Source: Gordius sp. MW1 (Eukaryota; Nematomorpha; Gordioida; Gordea; Gordiidae). From it: DNA of 64,000 bases. Made by a program: the position numbers and the translations under genes. Positions 38,346-49,800 of this stretch are shown here, piece after piece. The stretch covers positions 20,252,324 to 20,316,323 of the forward strand of contig OZ038531.1 of the NCBI GenBank assembly GCA_964036665.1. The letters run 5' to 3'. Positions within the stretch are counted from its first letter, which is position 1; the number at the start of each line of letters is the position of its first letter. The notes under the pieces are model-generated. The model searched no databases and had not been told where the DNA came from. It worked only from the letters and a program-made list of their open reading frames with translations.

Positions 38346-40168
38346 ATAAAACTCGGGCCTTCGACCCTCGTGGGAAGGGGGAGAAGGGAAGGGAAGAGGG
38401 GAAGGGAAGGGGGGACGACTCATCTGTACTTCGTATAAATGTATCATATTTGCTATGCAATTTATGGGCGAGAAAGGTGGGAAGGGGCGAGAATGCCTAT
38501 AGGGGGGTATTAAATGCCTAATGATTAATTAATTATTTATACAAATTTTCCATTATAGGCAAAATGTAATATAGGCAAGGGTTAGGTTTAGTGTTTGCAT
38601 CTAGTTGCGTATTACATTAGTTTTTATGGCCTTTAGTGATTATGGGTCTAACAAACATTATATTATAAAACAACACAATGTTAAGAATTTGCAGAATTGT
38701 TGGGAGAAATCTTTTGTTGAATTTGAACAATTTTTAATTAAAAAAATCAAAATTTGGCCAATGGTCACTTTTTCTCTATTGGTCAGTACCAACAGATACT
38801 CTATAAGTCAATGATAGCTAAAAAAACGGGAAAAAAAATTTTGATGCTCCTTTGGCCAATGGTCATTTTTTTCCATTGGTCAGCAGCCAGCACACGGTAA
38901 AAGTGGATATAAATTCATAAGAGTAAAAAAAACGAAAAAAAAATTTTCGAATCACATTTTGGCCAATGGTCATTTTTTTCCATTGGTCAGCAGCCAGGAC
39001 ACGGTAGTGGATATAAATTCATAATAGTCAAAAAAAACGAAAAAAAAGTTTTCGAATCACATTTTGGCCAATGGTCATTTTATTCCATTGGTCAGCAGCC
39101 AGCGGACGGCCAAAAAGTCATAATAGCAATGGTAGGAACAGGAACAATCATAATAGTAAAAAAAAACGAAAAAAATAATTTCGATTCACATTTTGGCCAA
39201 TGGTCATTTTTTCCATCGGTCAGGAGCCAGCGGACGGCCAAAAAGTCATAATAGCAATGGTAGTAACAGGAACAATCATAATAGTCAAAAAAAACGAAAA
39301 AATAAACTCGGATTCACATTTTGGCCAATGGTCATTTTTCTCATTGGTCAGCAGCCAACGGACGGCCAAAAAGTCTTATTATCAATGATAGTAACAAGAA
39401 CAATCATAAGAGTCAAAAAAACTCCGGGATTCTAACCCAAAAACTAGTTAAATTGCATAGCAATTAAAAGTAAACAACTTTTATTTATGTTTATTATATA
39501 ACATTGGTCAGCAGCCAGCGGACGGCCAAAAAGTCATAATAGCAATGGTAGAAACAGGAACAATCATAATAGTCAAAAAAAAACGAAAAAAATAATTTCG
39601 ATTCACATTTTGGCCAATGGTCATTTTTTTCATTGGTCAGCAGCCAGCGGACGGCCAAAAATTCTTATTATCAATGATAGTAACAAGAACAATCATAAGA
39701 GTCAAAAAAACTCCGGGATTCTAACCCCAAAACTAGTTAAATTGCATAGCAATTAAAAAGTAAACAACTTTTATTTATGTTTATTATATAACTAGTTAAA
39801 TTGCATAGCATTAAAAGTAAACAACTTTTATCTATGTTTATTATATAACAAAAACTAGTTAAATTGCATAGCAATTAAAAGTAAACAACTTTTATTTATG
39901 TTTATTATATAACTAGTTAAATTGCATAGCAATTAAAAGTAAACAACTTTTATTTATGTTTATTATATAATAGATAATTTAACAAATCTTATATATAACA
40001 CACCGAGGGAGATAGAGATGAGGGGTGGGGCACCTCTTTCTCATGCATTAATTTAAAAAAGCGATAACCTAATATACCCAATGCAAATAGATAGGGAGGG
40101 TAACGGACAACGGACAACGGACGGACGGACACCAAAAAACGAGCCCATAAATTGCATAGCAATTAATA

Positions 40169-40528
40169 ATAATTGAAGCAAAAAATGGCTTTGATAGTGC
40201 GTAAAAAGTTTTCATTTACCGCAACACATGCCTACTGCATTTATCACCAGACTACCTACACGATAGTAGATAGATAAGATACGCAGCAGTACGTGATGAG
40301 GGCAGGGCGTTTGATTGACGTTCGATACCGCGTCAAAACGCATAAAACCCAATATCTCAAAAACTACTCTACCGATTTGGCTGGAACATATATTAAAACA
40401 CGCTCCGGAGTGGCAGGAATAAACTATGAAATTTTGAGCCAAATCGGTCTGGTAGTTCTCCAAAAAAGGTGGCGCCATACATATATACACACACACATAT
40501 TTACATAGTTTCATTTTTATATATAAGA
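40169..40528 (-). mobile_element. Helitron 3, 5' part only
   Basis: Read on the minus strand from 40528, it starts TCTTATATATAAAAATGAAAC and continues through the same interior as Helitrons 1 and 2 (CCAAATCGGT, CACGCTCCGGAGTG in plus orientation). Homology stops near 40190, where satellite unit 3 begins. Its 3' end is not seen, so either it is truncated or the satellite lies within it. Confidence 0.7.
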
Positions 40529-42801
40529 CTAGCTGACCCGGCAAACGTTGTTTTGCCATATTAGAAATATTTAAAAAAAAATTAAAAATTTAAATAAGAA
40601 AATTTAAAACTAACGCCCATGGTCGATGGAAGTTTTAATAAGTAATTTATAACAAAAGCCATTGCCTTAGGTATTATAATTTGTTTGTTAATTTATATCA
40701 TGCCCATTATATTATTTAGTCCAAATTTTTGGAACTTTTAAGTTTATGTTGCAATAAAAAAAAGGAAAAAATGACTTGCTTCTACCATATAAGCTAATAA
40801 TTAATGATCTAACTAAAGATAGGGTGTACTATTTATAAATATAAAAATTGTTTTCTCCCAAATTTGAACCACCTTGAGGGAGGGGAAGAAAATGATGTAG
40901 CACATTTTGTAACATAATTGTGCTTAAATATCCAAACTCTCTTAATTTAATGCTTGCAATAATAGAGTAAATGTTTGGCTTAATGACATCATTCTTTGCC
41001 TTTGTAAAGCCTACTAAAGGGTTGGATATAAATTGCTAAAATTGTAAAATTTGTTGATCGATGGAAGTTTTAATAAGTAATTTATTACAAAAGCCATTGC
41101 CTTAGGTATTATAATTTGTTTGTTAACTTATATCATGCCCATTATATTATTTAGTCCAAATTTTTGGAACTTTTAAGTTTATGTTGCATTAAAAAAAAGG
41201 AAAAAATGACTTGCTTCTACCATATAAGCTAATAATTAATGATCTAACTAAAGATAGGGTGTACTATTTATAAATATAAAAATTGTTTTCTCCCAAATTT
41301 GAAACACCTTGAGGGAGGGGAAGAAAATGATGTAGCACATTTTGTAACATATTTGTGCTTAAATATCCAAACTCTCTTAATTTAATGCTTGCAATAAAAG
41401 AGTAAATGTTTGGCTTAATGACATCATTCTTTGCTTTTGTAAAGCCTACCAAAGGGTTGGATATAAATTGCTAAAATTGTAAAATTTGTTGATCGATGGA
41501 AGTTTTAATAAGTAATTTATAACAAAAGCCATTGCCTTAGGTATTATAATTTGTTTGTCAATTTATTTCATGCCCATTATATTATTTAGTCCAAATTTTT
41601 GGAACTTTTAAGTTTATGTTGCATTAAAAAAAAGGAAAAAATGACTTGCTTCTACCATATAAGCTAATAATTAATGATCTAACTAAGATAGGGTGTACTA
41701 TTTATAAATATAAAAATTGTTTTCTCCCAAATTTGAAACACCTTGAGGGAGGGGAAGAAAATGATGTAGCACATTTTGTAACATAATTGTGCTTAAATAT
41801 CCAAACTCTCTTAATTTAATACTTGCAGTAAACACAAAATGTTTGGCTTAATGACATCATTCTTTGCCTTTGTAAAGCCTACCAAAGGGTTGGATATAAA
41901 TTGCTAAAATTGTAAAATTATATCATATTTGTTAACAAACGATGCTGCAAAAATATTATTTAATAAGTAGGTAGGTGTGAAATATAAAAAAGATTTATTA
42001 ATGATAACTTACAGAATCAAAGAATAATTTATAATGTAAATATAGGTGTATAGATTGATCCCTCGTATAAAATGCAGCGTGTGCGTTGCGTGTGTGAAGT
42101 AAATATTATAAACTTGAGCTCCCTTGCTCAATAGACGAATGAGAGGGCAGGACTACTAAAGAGGGGGGGGGAGGGGTGTTGTAAAGGGAAAAGGAAATAA
42201 CCAAGATGGTGGCTATAATTTTATGAATGTATAGTTATGGAATTTAAAACTACCAAAAAAATTTAAAAACTCAACTAAACGAAAAATAACAAATATAATT
42301 GATATTTTTAAGGATGGTTAAAAAAAAACAGGGGGGCAGGGAGGGGCGGATGCCCCCCTCGAAATCCAAAAATTTGTGGAAATTTTTTTAAATAATTAAA
42401 ACAAACACCAAATTTAAAAAAAAAAGATGTTTTGCCCCCCCCCCCTAATTAAACTCAACTTAAATTAATAAAGACACAATGGCTTTGATATTTAATGTTT
42501 CAAAGTGAAAAATGCAACACATGCCTACTGCATTTATGATTTATGACACTACCTAACCTACACACGATAGATAAGATACGCAGCAGTAGGTTGATTGACG
42601 TTGGCAACGTCAAAACACATAAAACCTAATATCTCGAAAACTACTCGACCGATTTGGCTGGAACATATCTTAAAACACGCTCCGGAGTGTGGGGAATAAA
42701 CTGTGAAATTTTGAGCCAAATCGGTCTGGTACTTCTCCAAAAAAGGTGGCGGCATACACACACACACACACACACACATAGTTTCATTTTTATATATAAG
42801 A
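40529..42801 (-). mobile_element. Non-autonomous Helitron 2
   Basis: On the minus strand the 5' end TCTTATATATAAAAATGAAAC follows a host A (42802). The 3' end is the hairpin GGCAAA...TTTGCC, GGGTCAG, CTAG (40529), with a T beyond. It is a close relative of Helitron 1 but has three copies of the internal unit of about 420 bp instead of two, and a TG tract of about 20 bp instead of 349 bp. Its 3' CTAG directly abuts the 5' TC of Helitron 3. Confidence 0.85.
40625..41915 (-). repeat. Three tandem copies of a unit of about 420 bp in Helitron 2
   Basis: TCGATGGAAGTTTTAATAAG begins units near 40623, 41055 and 41493. Each carries GGGTTGGATATAAATTGCTA near its far end. The middle one preserves the 62-codon ORF (41264-41452) seen in Helitron 1. 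Confidence 0.85.
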
Positions 42802-42813
42802 TTATGTGTTGTT

Positions 42814-44010
42814 TTGGAAATTGTTTTGGATAGGATGCTAGGTGTTTTTATAAATTGTTTTAAAAGAGAAGACAGAAGGTGTTACCGGTGCAATAGGGTG
42901 GGGCACACACAATATAATTGTTGGGAGGTTAATGAAAGAGGAGAGGGAAGGATTAGATGTTTTTTGTGTAAGTTACCGGGGCATGTGGGTTTTATAATTT
43001 TTCTGTGTGGTAAAGGTATAATTTTTCTGTATAGTAAATTTATATTTTGTTTGCTAATATTTTTGCGTGTAGTTTATATGTTTTTTAGGTTAACATTTAA
43101 ATTTCATCTATGCTTTATAATATGGTGGCTTAATGTTTGTAAGTATATAGGGGGTATAAGCGTAATTTTTATGTTCAGTTTTCTTATGTTTGTTATTAAA
43201 TTGGGCACGTTTTAATGTGCTAAAATATTTAAATTGTTGATATCATTTTTGTGGAGTGAAATTGAATTTTTTAGCTTTATGGTGTATATCTCATGGTGCG
43301 TAATTAAAAGTATATTAAGGGTAGTTAGATGGTTTTATTTGAATGTGATTGAATGGACACTGATGAAAGGCCGAAACAAAATAAGGAACTGTAAGATTAT
43401 AGGTGGTATTTGTACAAACAAGAGTAAGATACAGGGCCACACTGCAGGTGGTAGGGTATTGGTTTGGGTTGAAAAGCTAAAATTACGCGGTGTGGAGATC
43501 CCTGTTTTACGTTTTACGAATACCGATAATCAGGTTCGTGGGGGTTTTAATAAAGGCATCCGAGGGTTGGCGGAGAATAACAATTGGTCAATAGTAGCGT
43601 TTAAAGGAAGGAAGTTATATAGATTGGTGTTGCGCTGGAACATTAAATTAAGTTGTTCGTTTTTACAAGCAAGGAAATATATACACGAATTTAATTTTTT
43701 AATTTACAATTATCGATTGCGCAAAAAATTTAGTAAAAAAGAACCGCAAGTTTGGGTAAGGTTTAAGGTGAAGATGTGTTCAATGTTACTAGATTTTAGC
43801 TCCAGCAAAAGAGTTTTTGGGGGCTAGAAGAAAAACATGGATGGACTTTATAAAAAAAAATGTGAGGAAGAGAAAGCGACTCACGAATTTAAATTTAAGA
43901 AAGGACAATTGGTTTGGATTAAAATGTTTGGTAGAAGTGTAAAATGGACTAAGGGCATTGTGTTACACACTGTAGGAGGTTTTAAATGTAAGGTTAAGGA
44001 ATATGGAGGG
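42814..44010 (+). pseudogene. LTR-retroelement fossil: CCHC knuckle and integrase-tail-like region
   Basis: Near 42874-42915 a perfect CCHC zinc knuckle is readable (CYRCNRVGHTQYNC), followed by half of a second (CFLCKLPGH), as in Gag nucleocapsid. About 900 bp later, one frame reads APAKEFLGARRKTWMD and the next FKFKKGQLVWIKMFGRS then VKWTKGIV, which resembles the end of a Ty3/Gypsy-type integrase (the PA..FLGR block and the SH3-like tail). The region between shows no protease or RT motif. Frames are broken and most of the pol gene is missing. I see no LTRs. Helitron 2 lies immediately to the left. Confidence 0.5.
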
Positions 44011-44215
44011 TTGTGTTGTAAAAACGGCTGGGTTTCGCTTGGTCGACCTTTGGTTTTAGTCGACTAAACATAAACACACCAAAGGTTTGACCAAAAAATC
44101 TTTGGTTCGTTCATACGACCGAGAAAAATAGGCCAAAAAACCTTTGACCTGTTAATGTATAGTCGACTAAAACCAATGGGTGACCAAACAAAAAACAGCC
44201 CTTTTTACAACACTA
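44011..44215. mobile_element. hAT-like MITE, family 1, with 8-bp target duplication
   Basis: The element is flanked by exact ATGGAGGG duplications (44003-44010 and 44216-44223). The left terminus is TTGTGTTGTAAAAACGGCTG; the right in reverse is TAGTGTTGTAAAAAGGGCTG. Eight-base duplications and this terminal form fit the hAT superfamily. Inner parts are also inverted (TTGGTTTTAGTCGACTA). It interrupts the retroelement fossil and is about 205 bp, too small to encode a protein. Confidence 0.8.
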
Positions 44216-44223
44216 ATGGAGGG

Positions 44224-44759
44224 AATGAATGCTGGAGACATGTGGATCAGTTAAAGGTAAGAAAGGTGATGGAAAAGGAAAATGGGTCGTAGAAGATTGA
44301 TTTGCGTATAGTTATATTTATATTGTCGTTTATTTTACTTACAGAATTAAACTTTAAACCGGGCAGTCTAATGGAAACACCAATTAAACGGAGAAAGGCT
44401 AGTGTCCAGTGAATAATGGAACTAACTGTTGGATTGTTTACTTCATTATATGTTTTCATGATATTTTATACTCTACTCCTCCTACTATTACTTATTAAGT
44501 CTATTTATATTCAACAAACTATTTGACTATATCTTTGCTATGTCATTTATACATAATAAAAAAAAAAATAAAATATTAAATAAAAAAATAAAATAAAATT
44601 GTAATGTATGTCTGGTTATATTGAGTCTCGGTTCTTGGGAAAGGAAAATAAATACGGCAAAACAGTGAATTTCGGACTTCTACTCCTTTCCCCCTAAGCA
44701 ATGTTGCCATAAACATATTATTTCAAAACCGAGTCACAGAGATGTTAACGACGCAGTTA
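44224..44759. other. No gene seen
   Basis: AT-rich sequence continuing the retroelement neighbourhood. A 70-codon minus-strand ORF at 44247-44459 has no recognisable family. Confidence 0.4.
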
Positions 44760-45490
44760 ATACCGTGAAAGCCTCACCCGCACCACGAAAAACAAAGTGT
44801 TAATGCCATGTGTCCCCCCCCACTCCGTTAATGTCCTTCAAGATCGAGCAAATACCGTGCCCCCCCCCAACCCCCCACTCCGTTAATGTCCCCCAAAATC
44901 AAAAGAATGCCGTGTGCCCCTCCCCCAAATCATAGGAATGCCCTGTGTTTCCCCTTTAATATGCCCAAAATCAGATCTGATCTAAAGATGAAATAAATGC
45001 CGTGCCCCCCCCCCACTTCTAATTAATGTTCCCTAAAATCCAATCCTATGTCAAGAGATGAAATTAATTACGTGTGCCCCAACAAGTAGTGACCATAAAT
45101 TTTATCCCAATAGCTGCTGCAAGGATCGTACATTCCCCCCCCCCCCACCGTTACAAAAAATCACCACCAAAATCGAACGAATGCCGTGTGCCTTCCCCCT
45201 CCAATCAATGTCCACCAAAGTCGAATATACAAATACGTTAAACGATGAAACGAATGACGTGTGCCTTCCCCCCTCCAATCAATGTCCACCAAAGTCGAAT
45301 AGACAAATACGTCAAACGATGAAACAAATGATGTGTGCCCTCTTTTCCCCGTTACAAAAATCACCACCAAAATAGAATATGCAAACATTACTCGTGACGA
45401 GCGAATATCATACCCCCCCCCCCCCCCAATCACAAAGATGTACACCAAAAATCCAAGCTATAACACTGTCTAGCGATACAACGAATGGCC
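44760..45490. repeat. Degenerate C-rich minisatellite
   Basis: Repeated phrases include CCCCCCACTCCGTTAATGTC, AATCAATGTCCACCAAAGTC and AACGAATGACGTGTGCC, spaced roughly 55-80 bp and separated by C runs of up to 16. ORFs on both strands reflect the repeat. Confidence 0.75.
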
Positions 45491-45619
45491 AAATTACAAG
45501 TGAACTAACGTTATTGCGACTTATGGATCTACATTTCAGATGTGTCTAATGGATGCCCAGGAGAAAGCCCTTGGATATAGGCCATCGGTTGGTAAAATGT
45601 CAAAATTAAAACAAGGACA

Positions 45620-45870
45620 TGTAATATACGAGTCATTGACCCTGACCCTAAAGGTGTAAAAGCAGACGAAATCTCCTAACTTAAAGGGTAGTGGATCGTT
45701 TAATGAAAAAGCAGACGAAATCTCCTGACTTAAAGGGTAGTGGATCGTTTAATGAAAAAGCAGACGAAATCTCCTAACTTAAAGAGTAGTGGATCGTTTA
45801 ATTAAAAAGCAGACGATTTTATCCGGGAGTTCAACAACTAAGTCGTCTGCGATTTATTGGAAGTTGCGAT
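45620..45870. repeat. GCAGACGA repeat cluster, copy 2, 49-bp period
   Basis: GCAGACGA starts at 45662, 45711, 45760 and 45809, exactly 49 bp apart, each followed by AATCTCCT(A/G)ACTTAAAG in the first three. An inverted TCGTCTGC closes the array at 45843-45850, so the last unit can pair with the end as a stem-loop. The flanks match the cluster at 31830-32170. Confidence 0.88.
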
Positions 45871-46845
45871 ATGGATATCTGAACTCTTGACCTTGCCCTT
45901 CCCGCCCCCACACCTCACTCTACCGCAATATAAAAGGAACAAGATGACGTTCAACGGATAATTTAATTTTCGTCTTAAAAACCCCCAAAGATTTCTCCTA
46001 ATTCATCCCCCTCATTTTCTCCCCCCTTCGCTTATTATATTAACGCTAATTTCGACAATACATCTTCGCGTTTACAATTAATAAAAATAAAAACTTAATT
46101 TATTTTCGTCCTAAATATATAATTTAATAAGAATTTAATATAAACATCCTAATGATGGCACTTTTATAAATTTATTTGTCTGTCGTCTTATGCTATTCAT
46201 ATAACGCGTTGAGTTGTGTGCATTTGTTGGTTTGGTATGGAGTTTTTCATGAACCGATAGAGTTGCTTTTGAAGTTTGTGTAACGTTCCAGTTTGGTCTA
46301 AAAAGCAAATATATGTGTAATTATTTAAAAATTAAGCCTACACTTATAGAATGAATTATAATTATATGTGATTGGAAAAATAGAGAAGTACCTAATACAC
46401 TGAAGACCTGAGTTTTTACTACGAAACAAATTAAGTAGACTTAACTGAGGGTGAAATGTTTTGTTGAGAAAATTGACTATATTAACTTGAATGGATCTAG
46501 TTCAATAAAAAAAGGCTTAACTTATCAATTTTTAAAGGGTTGAGGAAGATTTGGGGCAAAATAATTTCTATTTTAAAGCCAATCTAGTGTCCAAAGGTTT
46601 TTTACTTAACTACTATGTACAAGTAACTTAATGAAAGCTAAGGCCCCCTTTGAAAAAAGAACTTATTATATAATTAACTATGGAGGCCAGGCCGAGATCA
46701 ATGAATATAAAAGTTGATAGTTACGAAGCGATTGATGCCCGAATGTATATTTTAAAGTCTTTTTCCATTAAAGTTAATGTATATTTTTTTAAATACTTCA
46801 TCTCTCCATATAAATTATAATTTTATGGGAAATTTGGTAAAAAAA

Positions 46846-49800
46846 TTAAATTAAAAGCACTTTGAGCGTTAGACAAGTGAGACCGCCCGTGGGAGTAGCT
46901 AAAGTACCGACGAATTTCCATTCATTGAGGTGTGGATCATATTCCTCTATAGAATCGTGATATCTAAAATACAAAAAATACTTTATACATATCTTTATAT
47001 ATAAGAAACAATTCAACGCATATCTTAATTTTAAACCTTATTCCAGTATCAAATTAAGCAAACCAAGCTATAAAATCCCCTCCATTCTTGAGCCATCAGA
47101 CCCTTCTCTTGAGGGTCGAATGCGCCCTGACGGCTCCTCACATGTGCCTTGGGAAAACGGTGTATTCCTAAAATGGGACTTTACATGCATTGATTTGTTT
47201 GCCCCTTCAAATCTCAATTATGACCCAATGGCCCTCGCCGAGGGGCGCAAATTAACAAAATACAAGGCCCTTTTAAACTCAAGCATTTTTATCCCCATAG
47301 TTTCATCCTGTTTCGGCTCTTATGGGAAAATGGCATTAGCCCTTTTTAAAGAAATAGGCAGACGATCTCCTCCTTCTAAATATTCATTTCTACTAAAACA
47401 ATCAATTGCGATTTTAATCGCAAAATTCAACTTTAAATCCTTCTTGGATTCTTGTCCTTTGTTGAAAGACGAAGATATATTAGCTATTTAACGCTCTTAT
47501 TTAATTTTTTTAATATACTAAATTTTTATTACATTTTACCGTATTATAATTAGGTATATATTAATAAACTTTTTATGAATTTTTTTTTTAATTCTATATC
47601 AATTTTGTTAAGCGAATCAAAAACAAATTTCATACATTTTAACCCGATAAAACGTAACTCTTTTAAATCTCATCTTTTCCCCATTTTTCAATTAAGTTCC
47701 CGAAAACAAGGTTTGTATTTCAATTTCAAATCCCCCTCCATAGATAAACCTCACAAAATCAAATAAACTTGCTATATTCCTAAACTACGGGGATAACTTT
47801 GATTTATAAACGATAAAACACTGCGATGCGCATCTCTAACCAGCTACCACTACAACATTTCAGATGACGACTTAAACTAGAACCCAACTATACTCGTCAT
47901 GGGTGTAGCTAGCCAGCATTGGAATAAGAGGGGGAAATAATGATTTAGGGAGGGGTAAAAGAATATTTTTTGAAACATGATACTCGTGTATTTTGTCAAC
48001 CAAGACAAAAACATTCAATTATTAAAATCTATGATAAAAATAAAGAAAGATTCTCATGTATTTCTGGCTATGTTTATTCACTTTTCATAATCTTCTTCTC
48101 CCCCAAAAACGTATATTTTGCCCAGGACTGTGGTAACAGCAGCTCTGCCCCGTTTTTCTTTCATAGCAATAGGGACGGTTCCTTCGGATTCTGTAGTTAT
48201 CCAGGTATTGGACATGATGTCGTAGCATTCTACGCTGTTTGTCAATTTGTTGGATTCGGTGTAGCCACCTAAGGTGATATAAATGTGGAAAACCAAATTA
48301 TATTTGCCAAGTTTTTTTGCTAAGAATGCCAAGTTTTGCATGTCCGTGTTTATCATATTTCTACAAATGTTTAAATAAACAAAAAGATACGAATTTTTAT
48401 AAGTTTAAACAAATTTTTGATTTTAGAGGGGGGCAGCCGTCCCACCCTGCCCCTTTGGTTACGCCCATGAGACGAAGGTTATAAATAAGGTCGAATTCCT
48501 TTGAAATCCTGTCATATCATATTAGCCTTTCATCGAAAAATTTAAAATACCGAAATAGCATTTACTAATAAATTTCGGCTTGTTAAATTCAAATCATGCA
48601 TCCGTTCATAAAAATCTAAGAACAAAAGGTCGAAAAACACTAATTTTTAATTTCCAATTTTAAAAATAAAAAGATTTTACCAATAACGTATATTTTATCG
48701 TTGAGGACAGTAACACAAGCAGCATATTTGCTGATTGGCATTGGGGCTAGAGTGCTCCACTCATCTTTTATAGGGTTGTACATGTAGACGCAATTGCTGC
48801 AATTCGTCGCTTTTTCAAATCTGATCCCACCTAAAAAAGTTTTAAAAAAAAAATAACAAAAAAATCCGTCAAAAAGATAGATAAAAAAATATTTCCGATG
48901 AGTGAGTTAATAAAAATCATGAAAAACCCTCAATTGACGATACAAGTTTCGCTTGAATAGTAAACCTTTAGAATTTCTAAACACAAAAAAAACCTAGGAG
49001 AAAACATCTCGTAAATTTTAAAACAACAATTCCTTGTATATAAATCATTCTTCAAGATAATATAAGTAGTAAGAAACTCGATGAAACGAAAAGGTAGATA
49101 TGCGGTCAGTAAACTTCAATAATAGCCGGGTACAGGGAAATATATCTACAATTCAATAACTATTTATATCAACACCTATATTTCAACAAATAAAGACTTT
49201 CATTAACATCTAATAAATAAACGCTAAAAAATAAAAATTTAAACATATTTTTATGGCAGCAATATGGGACTGTTTTCCAAATAAATATAATACTTAACTT
49301 TTTTTATTTATTTAATTCATCTTCACAACATAAGTATTTTTGTATTTTTAACTGTGATATAAATAAATGAAAATTTACCTAAAACGTAAAGTAAACCCCG
49401 ATGCGTAGTTACACCTAGGCTAGAGAGAGGTTCGGGCAAGGGGGCCATTTGCCGCCAAAAATTAGCTCGAGGGTAATATTTTTCCAAAGATTCTAATCTT
49501 ACCATAGCCGATGAATCCCATCCACCCACGGCATATATAAAACCGTCCAAATAAACGAATCCTAAACAGAAGAAGGAAGAAAATATAATTATTTGCCAAG
49601 TTTTTTTAGTTACAATGCCAAGTATCCACTTTGATGCCTTTTAAATAATAGACTGCAAATGTTTTTAAACAAATTTTTTCCCAGGTCAGCCAGTAAATAT
49701 TCGCATAAAAATAACTCCTTAATTTTTGGACAAGATTGAGCGTACGAATTTAGGGCCTCAAGCTCACTTAGAAATGCATAAATCGAATGGCTTTATTTAC

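Larger units (their letters stand above)
33983..40168 (+). repeat. Higher-order satellite, three units of about 1.7-1.9 kb
   Basis: Each unit starts GCCTAATGATTAATTAATT: 33983, 35866 and 38516. Order within a unit: a lead of about 200 bp (GGGTTAGGTTTAGTGTTTGC); seven monomers of 106-128 bp carrying GGCCAATGGTCA...CCATTGGTCAGCAGCCAG; one to four monomers of about 60 bp carrying TTAAATTGCATAGCAATTAA; one or two units with GAGATAGAGATGAGGGGTGG; then, in the first two units, a G-rich end (CTCGGGCCTTCG, then GAAGGGGGAGAAGGGAAG). Unit 2 has an extra insert of about 890 bp (37456-38345). No protein coding is credible; the ORFs are the repeat read through. Confidence 0.9.

Noticed and set aside
34550..39435. 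ORFs of 60-130 codons with NSNGSNRNNHNSQKK-like content
   Set aside because: They are the satellite monomer translated; frames change freely between units.
33983..40168. CRISPR-like array
   Set aside because: Spacers are not unique and the repeats are long eukaryotic satellite monomers.
24918..41452. Identical 62-codon ORF in two distant places as a conserved gene
   Set aside because: Both lie in the Helitron tandem unit, and neighbouring units have the frame broken, so identity reflects recent repeat copying.
45058..45448. Pro/Ser-rich ORFs of about 100 codons on both strands
   Set aside because: They coincide with the C-rich minisatellite and exist on both strands for that reason.
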